From Thermomicrobium sp. 4228-Ro (GTDB taxonomy: Bacteria; Chloroflexota; Chloroflexia; Thermomicrobiales; Thermomicrobiaceae), in assembly GCF_026241205.1 (NCBI RefSeq), contig NZ_JAPFQM010000001.1, positions 744,001-808,000 on the forward strand: a DNA stretch of 64,000 bases. The letters run 5' to 3'. Both the position numbers and the translations under genes were made by a program. The notes beneath the pieces were generated by a model that did no database searches, was not told the origin of the DNA, and saw nothing but the letters and a program-made list of their open reading frames with translations. Of this stretch, positions 18,625 to 27,996 are shown piece by piece (within the stretch, counting starts at the first letter, position 1; each line of letters begins with the position of its first letter).

Positions 18625-19324
18625 TGTCTATGGTGGCTACGGTGAAGGCTTCGTCTTGAACGGCCTCTCTCTCACGGTGCAGGAAGGCCAGGTCGTCGGG
18701 CTCCTCGGCCGCAACGGTGCAGGCAAGACGACGACGATGCGTGCGATCATGGGCCTCTTGCCGCGGGTCGCCGGTGCGATCACGCTCCGCGGCGAGTCGT
18801 TGATCGGCTTGTCCCCGTACGTCATCTCGAGCAAAGGTGTGGCCCTCGTCCCGCAAGGCCGCCGGATTTTCCCCTCGCTCACTGTTACCGAAAATCTCCT
18901 GATCGGTGCCCGCACCCCTCGACCGGATCAGCGCGTTCGTTGGACGCTGGATGAGATCTATCAGCTCTTCCCAATCCTGAAAGAGCGCGGCAAGGTCCGC
19001 GGCACGCTCCTCAGCGGTGGCGAGCAACAGATGCTGACGATCGCCCGATCGCTCATGACTCAGCCGCTCGTGCTCCTCTGCGACGAGCCCTCCGAAGGCC
19101 TCGCACCCGTCATGGTCCAGCGCGTCGGGGAGATCCTGCAGCGGCTCAAGCAGGCTGGACTCTCCATCCTGCTCGCCGAGCAAAACCTCGATCTCGCTCT
19201 TTCGGTGATCGACGTGGCCTACATTATCGAGGAAGGGCGAGTCATTTGGCACGGGCCGAAGCAGGAACTTCTCGCCAACCGCGACCTGCAGGAAACCTAC
19301 CTCGGCCTGCGCGTCGAGGTCTGA
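18608..19324 (+). CDS. ABC transporter ATPase, LivF type, module 1
   Basis: A 238-residue ATPase with Walker A GRNGAGKTT, signature LLSGGEQQML and Walker B LLCDEPSEGLAP. LivF hallmark: GVALVPQGRRIFPSLTV. It starts at the ATG 18608 inside the end of the LivG-type gene. Last transport gene of module 1; a decarboxylase-type gene follows 101 nt later on the same strand. Confidence 0.93.
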   Translation: MLELRDVYGGYGEGFVLNGLSLTVQEGQVVGLLGRNGAGKTTTMRAIMGLLPRVAGAITLRGESLIGLSPYVISSKGVALVPQGRRIFPSLTVTENLLIGARTPRPDQRVRWTLDEIYQLFPILKERGKVRGTLLSGGEQQMLTIARSLMTQPLVLLCDEPSEGLAPVMVQRVGEILQRLKQAGLSILLAEQNLDLALSVIDVAYIIEEGRVIWHGPKQELLANRDLQETYLGLRVEV

Positions 19325-19425
19325 CCGAGTGGCTCGCACCAGTACTGGCCTGCTGCGTTCGAAAGCAGCCAGACGATCGGCCATCGAAGGGTGTTCGGCA
19401 GAGGTCCGCGAAAGGACGGGACTCG

Positions 19426-20418
19426 GTGACGCGCCTGAGGCTCAGTTTCGCTGCAGCACCCTACGACCGGATCATGCCGTTGGTCGACGGACGCGTCTCG
19501 CCACGCGGCATCGAGTTGATCTACTTGCCGCAGGTCGTCGAGGAAACCTTCTGGCGAATGGCACGGTTCCAGGAGTACGACGTCGCGGAGTTTTCCCTCT
19601 CTTCTTATCTCATCGCCCGCGACCGGGGTGAACCACGCTTGACCGCGATACCTGTCTTCCCTTCGCGCATGTTCCGTCATTCAGCGATCTACGTGAATAC
19701 GCGCACTGGTATCCGCCAACCACGTGACCTGATCGGTCGCCGCGTCGGCATTCCCGAGTACCAGCTCACGGCACTGCTGTGGGTGCGCGGCATTCTGGCC
19801 GACGACTACGGGGTACGCCCCGAGGATATCGAGTGGTATGTAGGGGGAGAGGAACGCGCCGGACGGCGCGAGAAGCTCCCGCTCGAACTTCCCTCCACCA
19901 TTCGGCTGCATCCCATCCCGGAGGGGACGACGCTCAACGAGCTCCTCGTGAACGGTGCACTCGATGCGCTCATCGCCCCCCGGGCCCCCTCGTCCTTCCT
20001 GACCGGGCACCCAGCTGTGGCACGCCTCTTTCCGAATTACCGGGAAGTCGATGCCGACTACTATCGCCGGACGAGGATCTTTCCCATCATGCACGTCGTC
20101 GTGATTCGCGACGACATCCTGGAGCGCTACCCCTGGGTCGCCCGGAACCTCTACGAGGCATTCGAGCGGGCACGACAATTGGCGTTCGCCGAACTCCGGC
20201 AAACAGCTGCACTCGCGGCCATGCTGCCCTGGCTTCCGGCGGAACTGGAGCGAACCTGCGCCATTCTCGGCGATGAGTACTGGACGTACGGCGTCGACGC
20301 CAACCGGCACGTGCTGGAGACAGCCATCCGGTACGCAATCGAACAGGGGTTGATCCGCCAGCGTTTCACGGTGGAAGACCTCTTCGCCCCTTCCACCCTC
20401 GAAGAGTTCGTCATCTGA
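19426..20418 (+). CDS. 4,5-dihydroxyphthalate decarboxylase-family protein
   Basis: A 330-residue protein resembling 4,5-dihydroxyphthalate decarboxylase, a fold related to periplasmic-binding proteins but without a signal peptide. Matches include the N-terminal LSFAAAPYDRIMPLVDGRV, GRRVGIPEYQLTALLWVRGI and MHVVVIRDDILERYPW. GTG at 19426 follows AAAGGA at 9 nt; upstream in-frame codons run back into livF. It probably removes a carboxyl group from a hydroxylated aromatic acid. A cytoplasmic binding-type role is the main alternative. Confidence 0.75.
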   Translation: MTRLRLSFAAAPYDRIMPLVDGRVSPRGIELIYLPQVVEETFWRMARFQEYDVAEFSLSSYLIARDRGEPRLTAIPVFPSRMFRHSAIYVNTRTGIRQPRDLIGRRVGIPEYQLTALLWVRGILADDYGVRPEDIEWYVGGEERAGRREKLPLELPSTIRLHPIPEGTTLNELLVNGALDALIAPRAPSSFLTGHPAVARLFPNYREVDADYYRRTRIFPIMHVVVIRDDILERYPWVARNLYEAFERARQLAFAELRQTAALAAMLPWLPAELERTCAILGDEYWTYGVDANRHVLETAIRYAIEQGLIRQRFTVEDLFAPSTLEEFVI

Positions 20419-20506
20419 AGCCGGCGGAGATTCTCGCCCGGCCAGCCGCGGGGTACCGTCTCCTCCGCTCCCCAACCAGTTCGGCGTCGTGCTTCATGTC
20501 TCAAGT

Positions 20507-20559
20507 TTTCCGCTATACCGAACTGGCTGCTTGTTCCGCGCGCCATGACCCACTACGGT
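20507..20559 (+). promoter_or_regulatory. promoter and operator for the class II aldolase-type gene
   Basis: TTTCCGCTATACCGAAC (20507-20523) fits the operator consensus in 4 of 4 right-arm and 3 of 4 left-arm outer positions. It ends 7 nt before TTGTTC (20531-20536), which is 17 nt from TACGGT (20554-20559). The leader to the main start is about 155 nt and carries two tiny ORFs. Confidence 0.65.
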
Positions 20560-20609
20560 AGAACAGGAACGCCGATCCAGGCCAGGCAAACCGTGACGGG
20601 AGGAGAGCC

Positions 20610-20630
20610 ATGCAGGGTTCGCGACGATGA
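20610..20630 (+). CDS. six-codon minigene (MQGSRR)
   Basis: ATG at 20610 sits behind GGGAGGAGAG, the best ribosome site in this leader. It reads six codons and stops with a TGA that overlaps the next ATG (ATGA at 20627-20630). The peptide includes two consecutive CGA Arg codons. It may be a leader peptide or a remnant. Confidence 0.45.
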   Translation: MQGSRR

Positions 20631-20725
20631 TTCCTGAGGACACTCGGGATCGGACGCGCACAGTTCCGGTTCACCCAGTCTTCCGTGATGCTGTAGTGGT
20701 ACGCGCGTTCAGGAGCGATCGATGA
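20627..20725 (+). CDS. 32-residue upstream ORF
   Basis: Starts in the ATGA overlap with the minigene and stops in a second ATGA overlap with the class II aldolase-type gene at 20722. The product has no recognisable family, is charged, and has no membrane segment. The two overlaps suggest that ribosomes are passed along to the main gene. It could equally be leader sequence open by chance. Confidence 0.4.
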   Translation: MIPEDTRDRTRTVPVHPVFRDAVVVRAFRSDR

Positions 20726-21441
20726 GCGACCTGCGGGAAGTCGTCGCGCTCGGCTGCCGGATTCTCGCGCTGGAAGGGCAGGACGACTACATCTGGGGCC
20801 ACGTTTCGGCCCGCGACCCGGACGGTCGCGGGGTGTGGATGAAGGCGAGCGGACTGTGGTTCGAGGAGGTTACGGCCGAAGACGTGCTCCTGGTCGGCTG
20901 GGACGGAACCGTCTTGGCCGGCTCGGGGAAACGACACTCGGAATACCCGATCCATACCGAGATCATGCGGGCTCGGCCAGATGTCCATGCGGTCGTCCAC
21001 TCGCATCCGGTTCACGCCCTCGCCTTCGCTTCACGCGGCGTACCGCTCCGGCCGATCAGCCATGAGGTAACCGTCTTCGTACCACCGGATGTCCCGCGCT
21101 TCACGCTCACCGGCGATTTGATCACGACCGAGGAACTCGGTCGAGCGCTCGCCGAGGCGCTCGGTGATCGGCCAGCCATCTTCCTGGTACATCATGGGAT
21201 CGTCACGGTCGGTCCCGATGTGCCCACAGCGGTCTTTCGCGCTTTGCTCCTGGAGCACGGGTGCCGGAAGCAGCTCTTGGCGATGGCAGCGGGAGGCCCG
21301 CAGACCTGGTCGAGCGACGAGGAGGCGCTGGTGAAGCGTCAGCACTGTTACAGCGCTCCGCAGGTGCACGCTGCCTGGGAACTGCTCGTTCGGCGTGTCC
21401 AGCGGCACGCTCAGCCATACCGAACCAGCCGCACGGGATGA
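20722..21441 (+). CDS. class II aldolase/adducin-family protein, probable aromatic decarboxylase or aldolase
   Basis: A 239-residue class II aldolase fold. The zinc ligands are visible: HSHPVHA (two His) and HHGIVTVG (third His), with the catalytic acid region SEYPIHTEIM. AGGAG lies 7 nt before the ATG. The family includes sugar-phosphate aldolases and also 3,4-dihydroxyphthalate 2-decarboxylase. The flanking genes here are other decarboxylase types, so decarboxylation is my preferred inference. Confidence 0.8.
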   Translation: MSDLREVVALGCRILALEGQDDYIWGHVSARDPDGRGVWMKASGLWFEEVTAEDVLLVGWDGTVLAGSGKRHSEYPIHTEIMRARPDVHAVVHSHPVHALAFASRGVPLRPISHEVTVFVPPDVPRFTLTGDLITTEELGRALAEALGDRPAIFLVHHGIVTVGPDVPTAVFRALLLEHGCRKQLLAMAAGGPQTWSSDEEALVKRQHCYSAPQVHAAWELLVRRVQRHAQPYRTSRTG

Positions 21442-21508
21442 GCCAGGCCGGCACAGAATGACAAACCGTCAGTGGATGTCTGTGGATGCGAAAGGAGTGC
21501 AACGCAGC

Positions 21509-22444
21509 ATGATCGACTGTCACATCCATGCCATTCCCGAAGGCATGCTCGAATGGTTGCGCGCCAATGCCGAGCGCGCCCAGGCACGCTTCGAGCAGCG
21601 CGATGCGGCGAAGGCACCGTTCCTCGTCGTCGGCGGACGCTGGCCATTCGAACTCAAGCCCGTGTTCCACGACCGGGAGCTCTTCCTCCATCACCTCGAC
21701 GCGGCCGGTGTCGAGCGAGTGCTCCTCTCGCCCATCCCCCAGCTGTTCTTCTACGAAGCCGACCCGGCACTGGCTTGCGAGGCGGCACGCGCCTACAACG
21801 AGGCCCTGCTCGCCTGGCGCGACGCTCATCCTGATCGGATCGAGCTCCTCGCGACCGTCCCGCTCGGGACGCCGGAGACAGCGGAACAAGAGCTCCGTTG
21901 GGCGATGGACCGCGGCATGCGCGGTGCGATCGTCGGACCGGGCGTGGGCGAAAAGCTCTTGAGCGACCCGGCGTTCGAACCCTTCTGGCAGGCAGCCAAC
22001 GAGCGACAGGCGATCGTGTTCCTTCACCCGCTCCTGAGTCGCGATCCGCGGCTCGCGCGACCACAGCTGCCCAACCTGGCCGGCGTTCCCTGGGAGACGA
22101 CGGTCGCCGCGATCGACCTCATCTTCGCGGGTGTACTCGACCGGTATCCCAGGGTCCGTATCCTGCTCGCGCATGGCGGTGGGTACCTCCCCTACCAGAT
22201 CGGGAGACTGGACAAGGGCTACGAGGTCTGGGAAGTCATCCGGCGTCAACTGGCTGTGCCACCGAGCGAATATCTCCGGCGCTTCTGGTACGACACCGTC
22301 CTGTGGCGGCAGGAGACGCTCGCCTACCTGCGGGCTATCGTCGGGCCGGACCACATCGTCCCCGGCTCGGACTTTCCCTTCGACCTTTCCGTCTGGCCAC
22401 CGGCGGCAGCACCGGAAGGAGAGCACACACTGTTTTCGGTATAA
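21509..22444 (+). CDS. amidohydrolase-family (ACMSD/LigW-like) decarboxylase, C-terminus apparently truncated
   Basis: A 311-residue TIM-barrel amidohydrolase of the decarboxylase group. Metal ligands: HIH at residues 5-7, VFLHP, LAHGGGYLP and GSDFPFD. ATG at 21509 follows AAAGGAG. Members normally have another 30 or so residues after the SDFPFD motif, ending in a helix like NALRLL. Here the protein stops soon after, in less GC-rich sequence, which suggests loss of the 3' end. Family reactions include non-oxidative decarboxylation of aromatic or muconate-type acids. Confidence 0.75.
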   Translation: MIDCHIHAIPEGMLEWLRANAERAQARFEQRDAAKAPFLVVGGRWPFELKPVFHDRELFLHHLDAAGVERVLLSPIPQLFFYEADPALACEAARAYNEALLAWRDAHPDRIELLATVPLGTPETAEQELRWAMDRGMRGAIVGPGVGEKLLSDPAFEPFWQAANERQAIVFLHPLLSRDPRLARPQLPNLAGVPWETTVAAIDLIFAGVLDRYPRVRILLAHGGGYLPYQIGRLDKGYEVWEVIRRQLAVPPSEYLRRFWYDTVLWRQETLAYLRAIVGPDHIVPGSDFPFDLSVWPPAAAPEGEHTLFSV

Positions 22445-22489
22445 GTCGTTCGATTTAGCAGAAAGTTTTAGGCATCATCCTCGACATTT

Positions 22490-22542
22490 GTTCCAGTATT
22501 TTGAACACATGGATTGCAGCTCATACGGTCTTCGTGTTACAT
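22490..22542 (+). promoter_or_regulatory. second hydroxylase promoter with upstream operator
   Basis: GTTCCAGTATTTTGAAC (22490-22506) ends 7 nt before TTGCAG (22514-22519). A 17-nt spacer leads to TTACAT (22537-22542), a weak -10 box. Spacing matches the other four operator-promoter pairs. Confidence 0.65.
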
Positions 22543-22610
22543 AGAGTACGAGCGAGAAGATTTTCGCCTGACTCTCCACCGCGAGCGTGCCAGACAGATA
22601 AGGAGGCGGC

Positions 22611-24173
22611 GTGGCCGATCGACCGTACACCGGTGCGGAATATCTCGAGAGCCTCCGCGACGGGCGCGAAGTCTACGTTTACGGTGAGCGTGTCAAAGAC
22701 GTGACGACGCATCCGGCTTTCCGCAACGCGGCTCGGATGATCGCGCGGCTGTACGACGCGCTCCACGATCCAGAGCGACGACAGGTTCTGACGGTACCGA
22801 CCGATACCGGTAATGGTGGCTGGACGCACCCGTTCTTCGTCGCCCCCAGGACTCCCGAGGACCTGCTCCGTGCCCGCGACGCGATCGCCGAGTGGGCCCG
22901 GATGACCTACGGGTGGATGGGACGAACACCGGACTACAAGGCCAGCTTTCTCGGCACCTTAGGCGCCAACACCGCCTTTTATGCTCCCTACGAAGAAAAT
23001 GCGCGCCGCTGGTATTGCCTCGGGCAGGAACGTGTTCTTTACTGGAATCATGCCATCGTGCACCCGCCAGTCGACCGGAACCGCCCCCCACATGAAGTGG
23101 CGGACGTGTACGTCCATGTCGTGCGCGAGACCGATGCGGGGATCGTTGTGCGTGGGGCGAAGGTCGTCGCGACCGGCTCAGCGCTCACGCACCACAACTT
23201 CGTGGCGCACTATGCGACCCCGACCGTCGGCGGCCTCAAGGATCCACGCTTCGCGCTCGTCTTCTGTGTACCGATGGATGCTCCCGGGCTGAAACTGTTC
23301 AGTCGCCCGAGCTACGAGGCAGCGGCAGCGGTCATGGGCTCACCGTGGGACTACCCCTTGTCGAGTCGCCTCGACGAAAACGACGCGATCATGGTCTTCG
23401 ACGACGTGCTCGTCCCCTGGGAAAATATCTTCGTCTACCAGGACGTCGAAAAGGCCGACGGCTTCTTCCCGGCCTCCGGTTTCATTCCACGCTTCGCTTT
23501 CCACGGTTGCACGCGCTTCGCGGTCAAGCTGGACTCCATCGCGGGAGTACTGCTCAAGGCCGTCGAGGCAGCCGGAACCAAAGACTTCCGGGGCGTGCAG
23601 GCACGCGTCGGCGAGGTGATCGCCTGGCGGAATCTCTTCTGGGCCCTCACCGAGGCGATGGCACGTGACCCGATCCCCTGGTGTGACGGCTACGTGTCAC
23701 CCAAGATCGAATACGCCCAGGCCTATCGTGTCCTCGCGCCCACCGCCTGGTCACGCGTCCGGCAGATCATCCTGGACGATGTGGCGAGTTCTCTCGTCTA
23801 TCTGCCGAGCCATGCGCTCGACCTCAAGAATCCGGTGGAGCGTGCCTACCTCGACAAGTACGTGCGCGGCTCCAATGGCTACGACGCGCACGACCGGATC
23901 AAGGTCATGAAACTCCTCTACGACGCGACGATCTCGGAGTTCGCGGGACGCCATGAGCTGTACGAGCGGAACTACGCCGGGAGTCACGAGGACACCCGGC
24001 TGCAGACGTTCCTGATCGCCGAGGCGACTGGTCTGGCGGAGCAGCTCCGCGAGTTCGCCGAGCAGTGCATGGCCGAGTACGACCTGGACGGCTGGACAGC
24101 ACCGGATCTTCTCGACAACGAGGACGTCAGTTGGGTGCTCCAGCGAGTGCTCCGGCAGGCGACGGAGGCATGA
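22611..24173 (+). CDS. FAD-dependent aromatic hydroxylase, large component (HpaB/PheA1 type), copy 2
   Basis: A 520-residue paralogue of the enzyme at 11777, with the same landmarks ([65 protein letters not shown]) but many differences elsewhere. The GTG at 22611 is 4 nt after AGGAGG. It is paired with its own extradiol dioxygenase and transport genes, so it probably serves a different phenolic substrate. No second flavin reductase is present nearby; the one at 8281 could serve both. Confidence 0.9.
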   Translation: MADRPYTGAEYLESLRDGREVYVYGERVKDVTTHPAFRNAARMIARLYDALHDPERRQVLTVPTDTGNGGWTHPFFVAPRTPEDLLRARDAIAEWARMTYGWMGRTPDYKASFLGTLGANTAFYAPYEENARRWYCLGQERVLYWNHAIVHPPVDRNRPPHEVADVYVHVVRETDAGIVVRGAKVVATGSALTHHNFVAHYATPTVGGLKDPRFALVFCVPMDAPGLKLFSRPSYEAAAAVMGSPWDYPLSSRLDENDAIMVFDDVLVPWENIFVYQDVEKADGFFPASGFIPRFAFHGCTRFAVKLDSIAGVLLKAVEAAGTKDFRGVQARVGEVIAWRNLFWALTEAMARDPIPWCDGYVSPKIEYAQAYRVLAPTAWSRVRQIILDDVASSLVYLPSHALDLKNPVERAYLDKYVRGSNGYDAHDRIKVMKLLYDATISEFAGRHELYERNYAGSHEDTRLQTFLIAEATGLAEQLREFAEQCMAEYDLDGWTAPDLLDNEDVSWVLQRVLRQATEA

Positions 24174-24209
24174 GGAAGCCAGCGGTATCGACGGAGGGGA
24201 GGTGAACCC

Positions 24210-25238
24210 GTGACTGCTGCAGCGGACTACGGCTATATCTTCGACGTCGCACAGCTCGCGCACGTCGAGCTCCTGACGACCGACCTCGAGCGGTCGCTCT
24301 GGTTCTTCCGCGACCTGATCGGTATGGAGGAAGTCGCCCGGAAAGACGGCTCGGTCTACCTCCGGGCCTACGACGAGCGCTACCTCACCTCGCTCAAGTT
24401 GACGCCGTCAGAGACACCGGGACTGGGCCACGCAGCCTGGCGGGCACGCTCACCGCAGGCCCTCGAGCGGCGCGTCAAGGCGATCGAGGCGACCGGCCTC
24501 GGGCAAGGCTGGATCGACGGCGATGTCGGCCATGGTCCGGCGTACCGCTTCACCACTCCTGAAGGGCATCAGATGGAGATCTTCTGGGAGGTCGAGTGGT
24601 ACCAGGCACCCGGTGATCTCCAGAGCCGCTTGCCCAATCGGCCACAAAAGCGGCCGAACCGCGGCGTACCCGTACGCCGGCTCGATCACATCAACCTGTT
24701 CGCGAAGGACGTCAAGCGCTGCGGGGACTTCATGATGGAGGCCCTCGGCTTCCAGCTCCGCGAGTACATCGAGGCGCGCGCTGGCGGGTACAAGGGCGTC
24801 TGGCTCTCGGTCAGTCCGCTGGTGCACGAGACCGCCTTCATGTACGACGAAGCCGGTCCGGGTGGGCGACTCCATCACATCTGTTACTGGTACGGGTACC
24901 CGCACCAACTGTGGGAGGTCGGCGACCTGTTCCGCGAGCACCACATCCATATCGAGCTCGGTCCGGCCAAGCACGGTATCACGCAGGCGATGCCGCTCTA
25001 CGTCTACGAACCAGGCGGGAACCGTGTCGAACTGTTCGGCGATGTCGGATACCTAATCTTCGAGCCCGACTGGAAACCGATCCGCTGGACCGAAGACCAT
25101 ATCGAGCGTGCCGCCCAGGAAGGTGGGCTCCCCTGGCTCGGCGGCAGCTTCCCGCTCGAGTACTGGGTCTACGGAACACCGACGGTCGAGCAGGCGGCTC
25201 GGACAGCCCAGCCGGCCGCTCAGGCGCCAGCTGACTGA
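24210..25238 (+). CDS. extradiol (catechol 2,3-) dioxygenase, copy 2
   Basis: A 342-residue type I extradiol dioxygenase, homologous along its length to the copy at 13351. Fe(II) ligands appear in [17 protein letters not shown] and [11 protein letters not shown] at 24210 follows GGAGGGGAGG. The C-terminus adds an Ala/Pro tail absent from copy 1. It lies 36 nt after hydroxylase copy 2 and is closed by a strong palindrome. Confidence 0.92.
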   Translation: MTAAADYGYIFDVAQLAHVELLTTDLERSLWFFRDLIGMEEVARKDGSVYLRAYDERYLTSLKLTPSETPGLGHAAWRARSPQALERRVKAIEATGLGQGWIDGDVGHGPAYRFTTPEGHQMEIFWEVEWYQAPGDLQSRLPNRPQKRPNRGVPVRRLDHINLFAKDVKRCGDFMMEALGFQLREYIEARAGGYKGVWLSVSPLVHETAFMYDEAGPGGRLHHICYWYGYPHQLWEVGDLFREHHIHIELGPAKHGITQAMPLYVYEPGGNRVELFGDVGYLIFEPDWKPIRWTEDHIERAAQEGGLPWLGGSFPLEYWVYGTPTVEQAARTAQPAAQAPAD

Positions 25239-25248
25239 GCAGATCAGT

Positions 25249-25282
25249 GAGAGGAAGACGCTGAGCTCAGCGTCTTCCTCTC
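25249..25282. terminator. 34-bp perfect palindrome
   Basis: The 17-nt arms 25249-25265 and 25266-25282 are exact reverse complements with no spacer between them; in RNA a few central pairs would open as a loop. It lies 10 nt after dioxygenase copy 2. The downstream bases are pyrimidine-rich but not a U-run, so termination or 3' stabilisation are both possible. Confidence 0.75.
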
Positions 25283-25405
25283 CGCCCCTCGCTCGTAGCT
25301 CGTATACAGGCTACAAGCCCGATGCGGGCAGGCTGTGGGTGTTCGAGAAGACGGTGCGATCGGAAACGCTGGAAACGGTTGTTGACGGATGTGAGGGAGA
25401 GACGA

Positions 25406-26749
25406 ATGATGTACCGGTTCACGCGTCGCCAGGTTCTGTCGATCGCTGGAGCAGCCGGTTTGTCTGCGCTCCTCGCTGCCTGTGGCGGGAGCGAACCGAC
25501 ACCCACACCGGCCCCGCAACCGTCGCCGACTCCAGCAGCGTCCCAGCAACCGTCACCCACTCCAGCAGCGGCCACGTCTCCGGCACCCAGCACCTCGCCG
25601 ACTGTGGCCGCGACCAAGCCGCAGAAGACGCTTCGCGTCGGTTTCGCGATCTCCAAGAGTGGTCCGTATGCAGCTGGCGCTGGCATCACGATCTATCCCA
25701 ATTACGTGCTGTGGGCGAAGGACGTCAACGATGCAGGTGGCATCGAACTGGACGACGGCATCTACACGATCGAACTGATCGAGTACGACGACCAGAGCAG
25801 CCCGGAAGAGGCGATCAAGGCGATCCAGCGACTCGTCCAGCAGGACAAAGTCGACCTTCTGTTGCCGCCCTGGGGCACGGCGATGAACCTGGCTGTCGCT
25901 CCGGTCTTCCACCAGCTCGGCTATCCGCAGCTCGGTGTCGCGAACCTGAGCGACAAGACACCGGAACTCGTCAAGCAGTGGCCGGGATACTTCACCTTCC
26001 TCGGCACATCGAGCCAATACTCGGAGGCGATCGCTGACCTCCTGAACGATCTCGCTGCACAGGGCAAGATCGGCAAGAAGGTCGCGCTGATCCATGTCGA
26101 CGACGAGTTCGGGCTGGAACTCTCGGCAGCGGCCCGGGAGAAGTTCCAGAAGACAGGCTTCGAACTCGTGTACGACCAGGGCTATCCGCTCGGTACGGCC
26201 GATTTCCAGCCGATTCTCACCGACATCAAGCAGCGGCAACCAGACGCCTTCGTTGCGTGCAGTTATCCGGCCGATACGCTCGCCCTGCCGCAGGCAGCGA
26301 TGGTCCTCGACTTCAACCCGCCGGTCTTCCTGACTGCGGTCGGCACGGCATTTCCGATTTACCTGGGTCAGTTCGGAGACAACGCTGAAGGCGTCATGGG
26401 ACTCGGTGGGATCAACCCGAAACAGCCGGGACTCATGGATTACTACAAGCGCCACAAGCAAGTGACAGGTCAGGACCCAGATCGCTGGGCGAGTCCGATC
26501 TGTTACGCCTCGCTCCAGGTTCTCCAACAGGCGCTCCAGCGTGTCGGCAAGGTCGACCGTCAAGCGATTACGAAAGAGATCGCTACCGGTTCGTTCGAGA
26601 CGATCATCGGCACCATCAAGCTCGAGGGCAACATCTACTACGGCAACTGGTTGCTCGGGCAGTGGCGGAACGGCGAGTTCCTCGCCCTGTGGCCGAAAGA
26701 GAAGGCAGCGGCGAGTCCGGTCGTACCGAAGCCGTCCTGGAAGAAGTAG
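25406..26749 (+). CDS. branched-chain amino acid-type ABC substrate-binding lipoprotein, module 2
   Basis: A 447-residue LivK-type lipoprotein. Leader FTRRQVLSIAGAAGLSALLAAC has a twin-arginine-like start and lipobox; a Pro/Thr/Ser linker follows. The mature part begins TLRVGFAISKSGPYAAG. It is closer to the third binding protein (30740) than to the one at 14426: both share KDVNDAGGI, GLGGI and a WK/WKS end. The ATG pair at 25406/25409 follows GAGGGAGAG. Confidence 0.88.
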   Translation: MMYRFTRRQVLSIAGAAGLSALLAACGGSEPTPTPAPQPSPTPAASQQPSPTPAAATSPAPSTSPTVAATKPQKTLRVGFAISKSGPYAAGAGITIYPNYVLWAKDVNDAGGIELDDGIYTIELIEYDDQSSPEEAIKAIQRLVQQDKVDLLLPPWGTAMNLAVAPVFHQLGYPQLGVANLSDKTPELVKQWPGYFTFLGTSSQYSEAIADLLNDLAAQGKIGKKVALIHVDDEFGLELSAAAREKFQKTGFELVYDQGYPLGTADFQPILTDIKQRQPDAFVACSYPADTLALPQAAMVLDFNPPVFLTAVGTAFPIYLGQFGDNAEGVMGLGGINPKQPGLMDYYKRHKQVTGQDPDRWASPICYASLQVLQQALQRVGKVDRQAITKEIATGSFETIIGTIKLEGNIYYGNWLLGQWRNGEFLALWPKEKAAASPVVPKPSWKK

Positions 26750-27117
26750 CGCGAGCGACGTGGAGCGAGAGAGGAGGAAGAAGGGCACTGCTTCCCTGGG
26801 GCATCCCGCTCGCATCCGGAGCGGGCGGGATGTCGCTTCCTCCTTCCCTCGTCCGCTGCTACGCGACGATACGACGACAGGCTGGCGATCGACCGTTTTT
26901 GCTGGCATTCCGCTCGCAGGCGGCCGATCCTGTCAGGAACGGCGTGCTGTTCCCATTCTCGATGGCCGCGATAACCGAAACTGATAACCGATTTCGCGAT
27001 TCGTCTCTTGCGCACCCGTGCCGATCCGATTACAATCGGCTTGACAGCTAAACTTCCACCATTTTGCCGAACCGGACAAACTGGCCAGAGACCGCGGCCG
27101 ATGGCAAGGGAGGGAGA
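26750..27117 (+). promoter_or_regulatory. intergenic region: hairpin, direct repeat and promoter before permease operon 2
   Basis: About 370 nt. A long imperfect hairpin (about 26771-26847, GGAGGAAG against CTTCCTCC with an inner CATCCCGCTC stem) probably ends the binding-protein message. A 9-bp direct repeat GATAACCGA occurs at 26970-26978 and 26983-26991. TTGCGC (27008-27013), a 17-nt spacer and TACAAT (27031-27036) form a good promoter. The island operator is absent. GGGAGGGAG serves the ATG at 27118. Confidence 0.65.
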
Positions 27118-27996
27118 ATGACCTCGTTACTCGACGCTCTCGTCACCGGGCTCGTCTACGGTGGCGTGTATGCGCTGCTGGCCCTGGGTTTGACGCTCCA
27201 GTACGGCGTCGCGCGGATTCTCAACCTGGCCTACGGCGACTTCCTCATCGCCGCTGCCGTCTTCGCGACGCTCCTCTACCAGCGCTACCAGCTCAGTCCT
27301 CTCATCGCGCTGGTTCTGGTCGTGCCGATCAGTTTCTTCGTGCATCTCCTGGTCTACCACCTCGTGTTCGTGCAACTCGAGCGCCGGAGCGGTTCCTGGC
27401 GCGCGATGGAAGCCTCGAGCATCCTGCTCGCCTTCGGCCTCTCGTTCGTCGTCTCCGGGGCGATGCTCGCGGTGTTCGGTGGTCAGCTGTTCTCCTATTC
27501 GTATCTCCTCGTGCCGGTGCACATCCTCGGGAGCGTGGTACCAGCGAACCGGCTGCTCGCCTTCGTCCTCGCGCTGGTGTTCGGTGGACTCGCCTATCTC
27601 CTGCTGGTCCGCACGCGGATCGGGACAGCGATCCGCGCCATCGCGGTCGATCCGGACGGCGCCCCGCTCGCCGGCATCGACGTGCGGCGCTGGGCCGGCA
27701 TCACGTTCGCGTTCGGCGGCATCATCTGTGCAGCCGGCGGTGTCCTCATCAGTATGTTCCAGACTTTCAATGTGCCGATGGGTGTGTCGTTTACCCTGAA
27801 AGCGCTCGTCGTCGTCATCATGGGTGGTGTCGGCAACGCTGTCGGGGCTTTGGTGGCAGGACTCATACTCGGCGTGACAGAATCGTTCGTCGCCCGCTAT
27901 GTGAGTCCCGGTTTGACCCTCGCTGCCGTTTACGGGCTCTTCGTCCTCGCTGTTCTCACGATGCGCACAGGGATTCTCGGGAGGGCACTCCGGTGA
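27118..27996 (+). CDS. ABC transporter permease, LivH type, module 2
   Basis: A 292-residue LivH-type permease (GLVYGGVYALLALGLTLQYG at the N-terminus, conserved loop AVDPDGAPLAGIDVRRW). ATG at 27118 behind GGGAGGGAGA is preferred to an upstream in-frame ATG at 27064. Its stop overlaps the start of the fused permease-ATPase gene. Confidence 0.92.
   Translation: MTSLLDALVTGLVYGGVYALLALGLTLQYGVARILNLAYGDFLIAAAVFATLLYQRYQLSPLIALVLVVPISFFVHLLVYHLVFVQLERRSGSWRAMEASSILLAFGLSFVVSGAMLAVFGGQLFSYSYLLVPVHILGSVVPANRLLAFVLALVFGGLAYLLLVRTRIGTAIRAIAVDPDGAPLAGIDVRRWAGITFAFGGIICAAGGVLISMFQTFNVPMGVSFTLKALVVVIMGGVGNAVGALVAGLILGVTESFVARYVSPGLTLAAVYGLFVLAVLTMRTGILGRALR

Noticed and set aside
26970-26991. GATAACCGA direct repeat as another IclR box
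   Set aside because: It is a direct repeat, not a palindrome, at a different distance from the promoter. Noted only as a possible site for another regulator.
15800-27036. IclR-type operators at the two permease-operon promoters (15830 and 27008)
   Set aside because: I checked the 17 nt ending 7 nt upstream of each -35 box. Neither resembles GTTC-N9-GAAC.
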